DNA from: Paenibacillaceae bacterium
GTDB taxonomy: Bacteria; Bacillota; Bacilli; Paenibacillales; Paenibacillaceae
Direction: 5' to 3'
DNA length: 38,104 nt
Assembly (NCBI GenBank): GCA_900766135.1
Contig: CAAFUF010000040.1
Location: 1 to 38,104, forward strand
The notes under the pieces are model-generated. The model did no database searches, had not been told where the DNA came from, and saw only the letters and a program-made list of their open reading frames with translations. The translations under genes were made by a program, and so were the position numbers. Of this stretch, positions 15,192 through 23,844 are shown in pieces. How positions within the stretch are numbered: position 1 is the stretch's first letter; each line of letters opens with the position of its first letter.

Positions 15192-15803
15192 ATGATCTCG
15201 ATCAACCCGGAGCACCAAACCGAGAGGGACAACTATAAACTGCTGATCGGCAGCATCATCCCGCGTCCGATTGCGCTGGTGACGACATTGTCGCCGGAGG
15301 GCGTGCTGAACGCGGCTCCGTTCAGTTATTTCAACATCGTGACCGCTGACCCGCCGATGGTGTCGGTGGCGGTGCAGCGGAAAAACGGCGCGCCTAAGGA
15401 TACGGCCCGAAATGCCGCGGCGGCGGGCGCCTTCGTCGTGCATATCGCCGATGAGGCTTACATCCGGGAGCTGAACCTGACGGCGGCGCCGCTCCCCCCG
15501 GAGGAGAGCGAAGTGAAGGCGGCCGGCCTCACGCCAATCACCAGCGAAGCGGTTGCGGTTCCCGGGATCGCCGAGGCCAAGGTTCGCATGGAGTGTTTGC
15601 TGGAACGCTCGATCCCTTTAGGCGGAACGGGGCAGGTCCCTTCAGCCGATCTGTTGATCGGCCGGGTGGTCCGGTTTCACATCGATGAGACGCTGTACGA
15701 GTCCGGTCGGATCGATCCCCACGGTTTACGGCCGGTCAGTCGTTTGGCGGGGAACAGCTATGCCCGTCTGGGGGGAGTTTTCGAATTGGAACGGCCAAGG
15801 TAA
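15192..15803 (+). CDS. Flavin reductase family protein
   Basis: A 203-residue protein of the flavin reductase-like (FMN-binding split-barrel) family. It begins with NYKLLIGSIIPRPIALVTTLSPEGVLNAAPFSYFNIVTADPPMVSVAV, the FMN-binding core, and continues DTARNAAAAGAFVVHIADE. Such proteins supply reduced flavin or reduce small electrophiles with NAD(P)H. It is the last gene of the detoxification operon, 22 bp after the esterase and with an AGGGAGG site. Its presence here fits quinone reduction or support of a flavin-dependent partner. The exact reaction is not evident. Confidence 0.87.
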   Translation: MISINPEHQTERDNYKLLIGSIIPRPIALVTTLSPEGVLNAAPFSYFNIVTADPPMVSVAVQRKNGAPKDTARNAAAAGAFVVHIADEAYIRELNLTAAPLPPEESEVKAAGLTPITSEAVAVPGIAEAKVRMECLLERSIPLGGTGQVPSADLLIGRVVRFHIDETLYESGRIDPHGLRPVSRLAGNSYARLGGVFELERPR

Positions 15804-15874
15804 GTTTTGGGGGGCACCTGGTCTGTAAACGGGCAACAAACGCATCAAACGCCGTGAACTTCGCGGGATCGGAT

Positions 15875-15914
15875 AAGGCAGTTCGGAGCAAACCGCTCCG
15901 GGCTGCCTTTGTTT
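15875..15914 (+). terminator. Terminator of the detoxification operon
   Basis: AAGGCAG-TTCGGAGC pairs with GCTCCGGG-CTGCCTT around a short AAACC loop, giving a long interrupted stem followed by TTGTTTGTTG. It lies about 70 bp after the flavin reductase stop. Confidence 0.85.
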
Positions 15915-15929
15915 GTTGGATAAATTAAG

Positions 15930-15994
15930 TTTCCACGAAGGAAGAAAGTGTGCTAGCATAAAAATGAGTACGCTTACATGCCGAGTTTCGGCAT
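15930..15994 (+). promoter_or_regulatory. Putative promoter, cre-like site and hairpin before the response regulator
   Basis: TTTCCA (15930-15935) and TAGCAT (15954-15959) are 18 bp apart. TGAGTACGCTTACA (15965-15978) matches the cre consensus at 12 of 14 positions and would lie at the start of transcription. Next, ATGCCGA (15978-15984) and TCGGCAT (15988-15994) form a perfect 7-bp hairpin without a T-tract in the leader. Each element is weak alone. Confidence 0.35.
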
Positions 15995-16038
15995 CTATAT
16001 ATAACAAGGATATCGCTTGAAGGGGAGGGATCGCGGTC

Positions 16039-17595
16039 ATGCTGCAAGTGCTTCTGGTGGATGACGAGCCTTGGGTGCTCGAAGGGCTCCGGACCATGGT
16101 GAATTGGGAAAAGCACGGCTTTCAAGTATGCGGCGAGGCGCTGGACGGCCCCGAGGCGCTGGCCAAAATGCAGGAGCTCCGGCCGGAACTGGTCGTCACG
16201 GATATCCATATGCCGGTCATCAGCGGCCTGGAACTGATTGAACGGAGCAAACGGCTGTTGGCGAAGCCGCCCAAGTTCATCATTTTGAGCGGATATGACG
16301 ATTTCAACTACGCCCTAACGGCCATGCGGCAGCGGGTTGCGGAATATTTGCTGAAACCGATTGACGAGGAGGAGTTCGGAGTGATTCTTCACCGTCTCAG
16401 CCAGGCCATCGACGAGGAGCGGGAAATCGAGCGTTCCTCGTCCCGTAAGCAATCGTTGTTTAAAAATAACATCTTGAATCGATTAATTCAGGGGGAGGAA
16501 GGAGTTCGGCTGGAACAGGAAGCCGCAACCGCGCTTCAGCTCGAAGGAGAACCGGAGCTGCGGTGCATGTTGATCGACGCCGGCGCTTATTTGCCGGATC
16601 TGAAGCAGCGAGTGCTCGGCTTCTTCTCGCAAACTACGGATCGTTCGTTCCTGGACGGTCTTGGCCGGGTCGGCGTAATCGTTCGAACGGACGAACTGCC
16701 GCAGCCGCGACTGGAAGAGATCGGGCTGGCGATCAGCAGTGCGCTTTCGAATCCGGAATTGCCGGTCATCATTGCGGTTAGCAGCGCCGGAAAGGGCATC
16801 CGTTCCATCCGGGGGTTGTACCTGCAAACGCTGGAGACCGTCAAGGCGAAGCGCGAGCAGGGAAAAACCGGCCTCTTCTTGCCCTGCCGTTACCCGCAGA
16901 CCCTCAAAGCGGAAGATCTGCTTAAGGGGAAATTCGAGCCATTGCTTGACGCCGTCCTTGAAGGGGATCTTGGGGCGGCGGAGGCGGCGGTGGAAGAGGT
17001 GTTCGGCACTCTTGCTTGCAGCCAGACCGGCGTGGAATCCATACGGGCGTTCGTAGCCAATATGGAACTGACGTTATGCCGCAAAATCAAGAAAGCGGGC
17101 GGCGACGCCGACGCTTTTATGGTCCGCGTACAAGCGAACGAAGGGGATCCGGGGGGCTTGAGCGGTTACCCGGCGTTGAAGCGCCACCTGCATTTGCTGT
17201 GCAGGGAGGCCGCGCTGCTGCTGGCGGGATTGCGGCGGAAGAACGAAAGCAACACGATGTTCCAGGTCATTCAGTACGTGGACGAGGAATTCCGCAGCAA
17301 GCTGAAGCTGCAAACCCTTGCCAAGAGGTTTCACATGAACCCGACCTATTTGGGACAGGTGTTCAAAAAAGAAACGGGCAAAGCCTTCAACGAATATCTA
17401 AACGAGAAACGGATCGAAGAGGCCAAACGTCTGCTGAAGCGCACGCCGATGAAAATTTCCGATATCGCGCTGCAGGTGGGGTATCCGAATACGGATTATT
17501 TTATCAGCAAATTCAAACAGACGACCGGTATGCTGCCATCCGCCTACAAGTCCGAGTTCATGAACGACGTCCCCAAGAAAGAGGCGGGGGTCTAA
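16039..17595 (+). CDS. AraC-type response regulator (YesN family), first of two
   Basis: A 518-residue response regulator. The receiver domain (residues 1-125) has the acidic pair DDE at 8-10, phospho-acceptor Asp55 in VVTDIHMP, Ser in IILSGYDDF and Lys in LLKPIDEEE. A long middle region of about 270 residues has no recognised motif. The C-terminal AraC/XylS domain has two helix-turn-helices: LKLQTLAKRFHMNPTYLGQVFKKETGKAF and MKISDIALQVGYPNTDYFISKFKQTTGMLPSAYK. YesN-type regulators activate adjacent sugar-uptake genes. It is followed 31 bp later by a YesM-type kinase, its probable partner, and the aldouronate import and hydrolase genes lie downstream. A GGGGAGGG ribosome site precedes ATG. 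Confidence 0.92.
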   Translation: MLQVLLVDDEPWVLEGLRTMVNWEKHGFQVCGEALDGPEALAKMQELRPELVVTDIHMPVISGLELIERSKRLLAKPPKFIILSGYDDFNYALTAMRQRVAEYLLKPIDEEEFGVILHRLSQAIDEEREIERSSSRKQSLFKNNILNRLIQGEEGVRLEQEAATALQLEGEPELRCMLIDAGAYLPDLKQRVLGFFSQTTDRSFLDGLGRVGVIVRTDELPQPRLEEIGLAISSALSNPELPVIIAVSSAGKGIRSIRGLYLQTLETVKAKREQGKTGLFLPCRYPQTLKAEDLLKGKFEPLLDAVLEGDLGAAEAAVEEVFGTLACSQTGVESIRAFVANMELTLCRKIKKAGGDADAFMVRVQANEGDPGGLSGYPALKRHLHLLCREAALLLAGLRRKNESNTMFQVIQYVDEEFRSKLKLQTLAKRFHMNPTYLGQVFKKETGKAFNEYLNEKRIEEAKRLLKRTPMKISDIALQVGYPNTDYFISKFKQTTGMLPSAYKSEFMNDVPKKEAGV

Positions 17596-17626
17596 GCCGG
17601 CCGAATAAGCCCGAGGTGGTGCAAGC

Positions 17627-19441
17627 ATGAGAAGATGGAGATTCCGGGGAAAGATTAACGATATTCCGCTGAACACAAAGTTTTTGCTGATCTACCTCAT
17701 TGGCGTGCTGCTGCCGATTCTGGTCATTAACCTGCTGTTCATGGGGCGGATGGCCGGCTTCATCAAAGAGCGCGAGGAGCAGAACCTGGATATTTCCATG
17801 GAGCGCGCCCGAAAGGACATTCACGATTTCATCGACGGCGGGGTAGCCGTCAGCCATGCGCTGAGCACGGACAAAACGCTGTACGAGAAGATGGATCGGA
17901 CCTATTCCGACCCGCTCGATTTCTACGCGACGTTCGACGAGCAGCTGCGAAACCGGGTTACCAGCTACATTCCGGTCAACAACCAGATTCTGCGGATCGG
18001 GATTTATACGGCCAATCCGACGATTATCCCTGGAGGCAATTATCATATGATCGACGACGAGGTGAAGGACAGCGAATGGTACCGGATCTGGGAAAGCTCG
18101 TCCGATCCCGTAGTCGTCGCAGCGTACCGTGCCTCTCAAGCAAATAACCGAACCAACATTGAACCTTATTTCAGCGTGATCGAAAAGATGGATTACTATG
18201 ATTCCTATAATACCTTCGACAAGCTGCTGCGGATCGATATCGACCTCAGCAAGATTTACGACGTCATCGTTCGGGAGCAGGACTATCTGGACTTATATTT
18301 GGTCAACGGGAATGACCAGATCATCGTGTCGGCCAACAGCGGTTACCGGCAGGACGCAAGCACGGGTTATTATCCGAAACTCGAATTGTCTGAAGACGAT
18401 AAGGGGAAAGGCGTGGAATCCGTCGCGATCGGTAATGCGAAGTATGTGAAAGGTTGGCGTTTGATCGGCATTCCGCAAGGGGCAAGAGTGTCGAAAGCGA
18501 TGTTCGATATGAGGTTGTTCGTGGGAATGATGGCGGCCGCCATCACCTTGTTCACGTCGATTTTTATCTACGTCATGTTGAGATCGTATCATTACCGGGT
18601 AAAACGGTTGTCCCGCCATATGCAGAAGGTCACGAACGAGAAGTTCGACCTGATCAACATCGATGAGGGCCGCGACGAAGTCGGCGGCTTGATCCGCAAC
18701 TTCAACATGATGACCGCCCGGATTAACGCGCTGATCAACAACGTCTACAAGCTGGAAATCCAGCAGAAGAGCCTCGAGGCCGAGCGGGTGCGGGCAGAAT
18801 TAAACTTCTTGCAGAGCCAGATGAACCCGCATTTCCTGTTTAATACGCTCAATGCGATTCTGGTCGTCTGTACGAAGAATAATTATGCCGACGTGACGGA
18901 TATCATCAAGAATTTGTCCAGGCTGCTGCGCCGGCTGCTGCGCTGGAAGGAGGACCTGGTCACGCTGGAGGAAGAGATCCTATTTATCGACATGTACCTG
19001 AAAATCGAGAAATTCCGTTTCCGGGACAAATTCGAATATGTCTTTGATCTCGAACAGGAAGCGCTGCATTATAAAATTCCGAAAATGAGCATCCAGCCGC
19101 TGGTCGAGAACGCCTGCAAACACGGAATCCAGGCGGTTCAGGGCACCGGTCTCGTTACCGTCAAAGCCCGCGTGGCAGACGGCCGGCTGCGCATCGTCAT
19201 TTCGGATAACGGCAAAGGCATCGAACCCGAGCAGTTGCGGGAAATGCTGCTGGCCGTACGGAGCGAGAGCACCTCCGGGCACAGCATCGGCATTCGCAAC
19301 GTGTACCGCCGGTTCGAGTTGTACTACAACGATCAGGTTCGCTTCAACATCAACAGCAAGCCGGGGGAGGGAACGGAAGTATCTTTCGAAATCCCGATTA
19401 AACTGCTTGAACACCAAGAAGGGATTATCAGGGAGGGATAA
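17627..19441 (+). CDS. YesM-type sensor histidine kinase
   Basis: A 604-residue membrane kinase. One transmembrane helix is near residues 17-40 (FLLIYLIGVLLPILVINLLFM), then an extracellular sensor domain of about 250 residues, and a second helix near 290-318. A HAMP linker follows (YRVKRLSRHMQKVTNEKF). The His_kinase domain holds phospho-acceptor His402 in QMNPHFLFNTLNAI, and the ATPase domain has QPLVENACKHGIQ and DNGKGIEPEQL. Members of this family sense carbohydrates or their binding proteins and signal to AraC-type regulators. It lies between two such regulators, so the output partner is ambiguous. A GAGGTGG site is upstream. The stop is separated from the next start by one base. Confidence 0.93.
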   Translation: MRRWRFRGKINDIPLNTKFLLIYLIGVLLPILVINLLFMGRMAGFIKEREEQNLDISMERARKDIHDFIDGGVAVSHALSTDKTLYEKMDRTYSDPLDFYATFDEQLRNRVTSYIPVNNQILRIGIYTANPTIIPGGNYHMIDDEVKDSEWYRIWESSSDPVVVAAYRASQANNRTNIEPYFSVIEKMDYYDSYNTFDKLLRIDIDLSKIYDVIVREQDYLDLYLVNGNDQIIVSANSGYRQDASTGYYPKLELSEDDKGKGVESVAIGNAKYVKGWRLIGIPQGARVSKAMFDMRLFVGMMAAAITLFTSIFIYVMLRSYHYRVKRLSRHMQKVTNEKFDLINIDEGRDEVGGLIRNFNMMTARINALINNVYKLEIQQKSLEAERVRAELNFLQSQMNPHFLFNTLNAILVVCTKNNYADVTDIIKNLSRLLRRLLRWKEDLVTLEEEILFIDMYLKIEKFRFRDKFEYVFDLEQEALHYKIPKMSIQPLVENACKHGIQAVQGTGLVTVKARVADGRLRIVISDNGKGIEPEQLREMLLAVRSESTSGHSIGIRNVYRRFELYYNDQVRFNINSKPGEGTEVSFEIPIKLLEHQEGIIREG

Positions 19442-19442
19442 T

Positions 19443-20972
19443 ATGAGATTCAAGGTGTTATTGGTGGATGATGAGCCGGCAGCGCTGGAAGGCATGCAAC
19501 TGTGGATCAACTGGCCGGAGCTCGGCTTCGATATTTGCGGGACCAGCAGCAACGGCGCGGAGGCGCTTGCGAAAATCGGCGAGCTGCAGCCCGATCTCGT
19601 TGTAACGGACGTGAGGATGCCGGTGATGGACGGACTGGAGATGATCGAGGCTTGGCAGAAGCAGAACGCCCGGCAGGTCAGCTTTGCCATCGTCAGCGGT
19701 TACAGCGAGTTTCAATATGCCCAAAAAGCGCTTCGCTTCGGGATCACCCGATATTTGCTGAAGCCGATCGACGAGGAGATTGCCGCCGAAGAGCTGGGGG
19801 CGATTTACAAAGAGCTGGTCGAGGAACGGGGGCGTCAGCGCATCAACCGGATCGCCACTTACGAAGAAGCGGTAAGCCTGCTCAAGGCTTTGCTGATTCA
19901 ACCGCCGAGCCTTCCCCGGGGTGCAGAGCGGATCGCTGCGTTATCGGGGCTTCGGGCGGCGTGGAACGTTTGCCTCATTCATCCGAAGAGCAGCAGTTCG
20001 GCGGAGGCAAGGGAGCTGGCCTCCGCTTACGCTGAGGAGCAGGAAGCGATGTACCTCATCGATTTGGAGTTCGGAAATCTGGCGCTGGTCTATGGGTTTA
20101 GCCCCGATCAAGACGGCCCCAACGGCCTTGCGCGGATTGGCGAACTGGAGAGCCGGTGCCGCGGGCTCGGAGCTTTTGCGGCTGCCGGCGAAGGAGCGGC
20201 GGATCTGCAAGGGATTGCGGAGACGTACCGCCAGGCCCAAACGGCGATGCTTCATCATTTTTATGCGGACGGCCCTGCCGGGATTACGGTTTACCGTAAT
20301 GTGGCCGGACTTGCGTTTCGCTGCCAGTATGATCAAACGGAGCTGGCGGATCAGATCGTGGGAGCGTTGCAGTTGCTGGATAAGGCCGGCTTGGAGGAGG
20401 GTTTGTCCAAGGCGGAGGACAATTTCCGGGAGCATTACCTTGCGCCGGACATCGTGCGTAAATTTGTGATCCACTTGTCATACCTGATGATCGGGCATTT
20501 GGAGGAGATCCCGGACAAGGCGGCGGAGCTGCAGAGCCAATACGATATTCCCGGGAATGCCACTGCCGTTTGTACTTTGCGGGAGTTGATGGACCTTATC
20601 CGTTCCTTCGGCATGGCGTGCATCGATGGGCTCATTGAAGACAAAATGCAGCGTTCCCAGGGCGTCGTCCCCAACATCAACGCTTATATCCGGGAGCACT
20701 ACCGGGAGCCTTTGACGATTAAGAAGCTGGCGGAGGTCTTTTATCTCCATCCGGTCTATTTAGGCCAGCTGTTGCAGAAGAAAAACGGCATTCATTTTAA
20801 CGAAATGATCCACAATTTGCGTATTGAAGAAGCCATAAAGATGCTCCGGGACGAAAACCTGAACAACGGGGAGGTCGCCGAGCGGGTCGGTTACGCCAAT
20901 TACGGCCAATTCCTCAAGCAATTCGAAAAAAGATTACAAATGCCGCCTAACGAATACAGAAACAGGAACTGA
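19443..20972 (+). CDS. AraC-type response regulator (YesN family), second of two
   Basis: A 509-residue response regulator with the same architecture as the first. The receiver has DDE near residue 9, Asp56 in VVTDVRMP, FAIVSGYSEF and YLLKPIDEEI. A poorly conserved middle region follows, then a C-terminal AraC domain with LTIKKLAEVFYLHPVYLGQLLQKKNGIHF and NNGEVAERVGYANYGQFLKQFEKRLQMPPNEY. ATG 19443 is chosen: GGGAGGG lies seven bases upstream inside the kinase gene. The start almost touches the kinase stop, so the two are tightly coupled and this regulator is the more likely cognate partner. It is the last gene before the binding protein of the transporter. Confidence 0.92.
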   Translation: MRFKVLLVDDEPAALEGMQLWINWPELGFDICGTSSNGAEALAKIGELQPDLVVTDVRMPVMDGLEMIEAWQKQNARQVSFAIVSGYSEFQYAQKALRFGITRYLLKPIDEEIAAEELGAIYKELVEERGRQRINRIATYEEAVSLLKALLIQPPSLPRGAERIAALSGLRAAWNVCLIHPKSSSSAEARELASAYAEEQEAMYLIDLEFGNLALVYGFSPDQDGPNGLARIGELESRCRGLGAFAAAGEGAADLQGIAETYRQAQTAMLHHFYADGPAGITVYRNVAGLAFRCQYDQTELADQIVGALQLLDKAGLEEGLSKAEDNFREHYLAPDIVRKFVIHLSYLMIGHLEEIPDKAAELQSQYDIPGNATAVCTLRELMDLIRSFGMACIDGLIEDKMQRSQGVVPNINAYIREHYREPLTIKKLAEVFYLHPVYLGQLLQKKNGIHFNEMIHNLRIEEAIKMLRDENLNNGEVAERVGYANYGQFLKQFEKRLQMPPNEYRNRN

Positions 20973-21014
20973 AATTTTGAAGATTAAAACTTTAATTGTG
21001 AACTAGTTGCGGTT

Positions 21015-21028
21015 TGGTAGCGCTTTTA
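21015..21028 (-). promoter_or_regulatory. cre-like site (CcpA) before the binding-protein gene
   Basis: Read on the minus strand, TAAAAGCGCTACCA matches the cre consensus TGWAARCGYTWNCW at 13 of 14 positions (second base differs). It lies 73-86 bp upstream of the solute-binding-protein start. CcpA binding there would repress the aldouronate operon when preferred sugars are present. A confident sigma-A promoter was not found in the 128-bp gap. Confidence 0.65.
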
Positions 21029-21100
21029 GAATAAAGATAAGTTGATGAAAGGGCTTACATAAGTCCGTAATGTCAACAAATCATGACGGAGGTGCTTTAC

Positions 21101-22801
21101 ATGGGGGGCAAGACCAAATCAGTGCTCCGGCTCAGCGTGATCCTGCTGTTATCGCTCAGCGTCATCCTATCGGGATGCGGCGGCAATAACAACGCTACCA
21201 AAGCCGAAAACAACACCGGCAATCAGACGGCAACCGAAAACAATGCCGGAGATAAGATCGAACCGTTCGAAATCACGGCGTTTATCGGCGAAGCCGGCCA
21301 ACAGCCAACGCCGGACAACAAGATCTACAAGAAAATTAAGGATGAGCTTGGGGCAACGTTCAAGTTTGAATTCCTCGCCGGGGACATCAACCAAAAGCTC
21401 GGCGTCATGATCGCAGGCTCCGATTATCCGGACATTATGACCGCCAATACGAAGTTGACGGCAGCAGGCGCGTTCATTCCGCTGGAAGACCTCATCGAAG
21501 AGCATGCACCTAACTTGAAAAAGCATTATGAGAAATATTGGAACATGATGAAAGACCCGAACGACGGCCACATTTATACGTTGCCGAACTATGGAGCCTA
21601 TAACGGTGAAGTGAGTACCTCTTGGTATTCGGGACCGGCTTTCTGGATTCAAAAAGCGGTGTTGGAGGATGCCGGATACCCGCAAGTGAAAACGCTTGAC
21701 GAATATTTTGACCTGATCGCCAAGTACAAAGAGAAGAATCCGACGATCGAAGGCAAACCGACGATCGGCTTTGAAATCCTGAACTATGACTGGAGAAACT
21801 GGGGCTTGTTCAATGCGCCGCAACATTTGATCGGTCACCCGAATGACGGCGGCGTTGTCGTCAATGACGGCAAAGCCGAGATCTTTGCGGACAAGGATTA
21901 CGCGAAGCAATACTATCAAAAGCTGAACGAAATGAATGCGCTAGGTTTGATCGATAAAGAAACGTTCACGCAAAACTATGACCAATATCAAGCGAAAATT
22001 TCCAGCGGAAACGTGCTTGGCATGTTCGATCAGCATTGGAACTTCCAATCTGCCGAGAACGTATTGATCACGGCGGATAAGCATGAGAGAACGTATGTCG
22101 GCCTGCCGCTGGTGTATGATACAAACACGAAAGACTACTACCTGGACCGCCCGGCGCTGAACCTGAACAACGGCTTCGGCATCAGCGTCAATGCCGGCGA
22201 AGAGAAAGCGATCCAAATTCTCAAGCTGTGGGATCGTCTGATCCAGGAAGATTGGCAAAAAATTCTTGCTTGGGGTATCGAGGGCGAAGATTTCATCGTC
22301 AACGAAGAAGGCCGTTTCATGAAAACGCAGGAACAACGCGACAAATTCACGGATGCGACCTGGAAACTGGGTAACAAAGCCGATACGCTTTATAGCTTCA
22401 GCCCGAAAATGCAAGGTTATTTCAGTGACGGCAATGCCACGGATGCAGCGGCTCAACCGGAAGAATATAAAGCTTCTCTGGAAGAGTACGATAAGAAGTT
22501 CCTTGAAGCCTATGGCTTCGACACTTATGTAGATTTCTTCAGCCCGGCTCCGGAGAACCCGATTTATTATCCGGCATGGTCCGTCGACTTGGTGGAGGGT
22601 TCCGAAGCCAAAATCGTCAACACCAAACAAAACGATTTGTCCACCAAATATCTCCCGCAAGCCATCTTGGCCAAACCGGCCGATTTTGACAAAGTCTGGA
22701 GTGAATACACCGGGGAGATCCACAAGCTGAACATCAAAGCGTACGAAGATCGTATCAACGAAGTGCTGCAATGGAGAATCGACACCTGGAGCGTGAAATA
22801 A
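21101..22801 (+). CDS. Lipoprotein solute-binding protein of a CUT1 sugar ABC importer (LplA-like)
   Basis: A 566-residue extracellular binding protein anchored by lipid. The signal RLSVILLLSLSVILSGCGG has a lipobox with Cys26 as the lipidation site, then an Asn/Thr-rich linker. The mature domain (EPFEITAFIGEAG, then GVMIAGSDYPDIMTANTKLTAAGAFIPLEDLIEEHAPNL) is typical of the large LplA/YtcQ class that goes with LplB/YtcP permeases. From the downstream GH67, GH10 and GH43 enzymes the ligand should be methylglucuronoxylo-oligosaccharides (aldouronates). ATG 21101 is preferred since GGAGGTG lies eight bases upstream; the ATG at 21083 precedes that site. A strong hairpin follows the stop codon. 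Confidence 0.92.
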   Translation: MGGKTKSVLRLSVILLLSLSVILSGCGGNNNATKAENNTGNQTATENNAGDKIEPFEITAFIGEAGQQPTPDNKIYKKIKDELGATFKFEFLAGDINQKLGVMIAGSDYPDIMTANTKLTAAGAFIPLEDLIEEHAPNLKKHYEKYWNMMKDPNDGHIYTLPNYGAYNGEVSTSWYSGPAFWIQKAVLEDAGYPQVKTLDEYFDLIAKYKEKNPTIEGKPTIGFEILNYDWRNWGLFNAPQHLIGHPNDGGVVVNDGKAEIFADKDYAKQYYQKLNEMNALGLIDKETFTQNYDQYQAKISSGNVLGMFDQHWNFQSAENVLITADKHERTYVGLPLVYDTNTKDYYLDRPALNLNNGFGISVNAGEEKAIQILKLWDRLIQEDWQKILAWGIEGEDFIVNEEGRFMKTQEQRDKFTDATWKLGNKADTLYSFSPKMQGYFSDGNATDAAAQPEEYKASLEEYDKKFLEAYGFDTYVDFFSPAPENPIYYPAWSVDLVEGSEAKIVNTKQNDLSTKYLPQAILAKPADFDKVWSEYTGEIHKLNIKAYEDRINEVLQWRIDTWSVK

Positions 22802-22814
22802 AAACCATTCACCC

Positions 22815-22845
22815 GAAAGTGGAAGGCGCGAAGCCTTCCACTTTC
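22815..22845 (+). repeat. Perfect 13-bp hairpin between binding-protein and permease genes
   Basis: GAAAGTGGAAGGC (22815-22827) and GCCTTCCACTTTC (22833-22845) pair perfectly around GCGAA. Only CCAAAA follows, so it is not a classic terminator. Its position just after the binding-protein stop suggests an mRNA-stabilising or partial-attenuation hairpin that keeps the binding protein in excess over the permeases. Confidence 0.75.
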
Positions 22846-22876
22846 CAAAATCATAGGCTTTGTGGGGAGAACAATT

Positions 22877-23842
22877 ATGGATGAGACCTTAACGAAAAAA
22901 CACGTCGTCCCGAAAGCGAAAAAACGAAAAAAACAGCAAATAACCTGGTCCCTTGTCAAGAGTCAACGGCAGTTAATCTTCATGTCGGTCCCGTTATTGG
23001 CTTATATCATACTATTTGCTTACGTCCCGGTATGGGGCTGGACGATGGCGTTTCAAAATTATAAACCGGCCAGAAGCTTTGGCCAGCAGGAATGGATAGG
23101 TTTCAAGCAGTTCAAGTTTCTGTTTACGGACGACGGCTTCCTCCGGGTGCTGCGCAATACGCTGGGGATGAGTATTATCAACCTGGTGCTTGGTTTTGTA
23201 ACCGCGATTCTATTAGCTTTGCTGCTGAATGAGATCAAAAAAATATTTTGGAAAAGAACCGTTCAAACGATTTCCTATCTTCCGCACTTTTTGTCCTGGA
23301 TCATCGTTACCGGGATTGTCGCAACTTCCCTGGCATCGGACGGGATCGTCAACGATATTCTGATGAGGCTGCATCTGATCAAGGAACCGATTTTATGGTT
23401 AAGCGAAGGCAAATATTTCTGGGGCGTCGTTGGCGCTTCCCACGTCTGGAAAGAGGTTGGCTGGAATACGATCATTTATTTGGCCGCCATGGCCGCTATC
23501 GATCCGGCCCTTTACGAAGCGGCGGATATTGACGGAGCGAGCCGTTACCGGAAAATGCTCCACGTCACGCTTCCCGGCATCAAACCTACGATCGTCATTC
23601 TGTTGATCATGTCCATCGGCCACATCCTGGAAGCCGGCTTCGAAGTGCAGTACCTGCTTGGCAACGGTCTGGTCGTAGACTGGTCGGAAACGATCGATAT
23701 CTTCGTTCTAAAATACGGGATTGCTCAAGGCAACTACTCACTGGCAACCGCCGGCGGTATATTCAAAACGGTCGTTAGCATAACGATGCTGCTCCTTGCG
23801 AACTGGACGGCGAAACGACTAGGGGAAGAGAGGCTGTTATAG
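22877..23842 (+). CDS. lplB: CUT1 ABC transporter permease, LplB-like
   Basis: A 321-residue inner-membrane permease of the LplB class (binding-protein-dependent transport). After a basic cytoplasmic start (KAKKRKKQQ) come about six hydrophobic helices, the first being LIFMSVPLLAYIILFAYVPVWGW. The EAA loop that contacts the ATPase reads YEAADIDGASRYRKMLHVTLPGI. The length is normal. It would form a heterodimer with the next gene product and take ligand from the upstream lipoprotein. ATG 22877 has GGGGAGA six bases upstream; a GTG at 22862 is less likely. No ATPase gene occurs in the window. Confidence 0.92.
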   Translation: MDETLTKKHVVPKAKKRKKQQITWSLVKSQRQLIFMSVPLLAYIILFAYVPVWGWTMAFQNYKPARSFGQQEWIGFKQFKFLFTDDGFLRVLRNTLGMSIINLVLGFVTAILLALLLNEIKKIFWKRTVQTISYLPHFLSWIIVTGIVATSLASDGIVNDILMRLHLIKEPILWLSEGKYFWGVVGASHVWKEVGWNTIIYLAAMAAIDPALYEAADIDGASRYRKMLHVTLPGIKPTIVILLIMSIGHILEAGFEVQYLLGNGLVVDWSETIDIFVLKYGIAQGNYSLATAGGIFKTVVSITMLLLANWTAKRLGEERLL

Positions 23843-23844
23843 AG

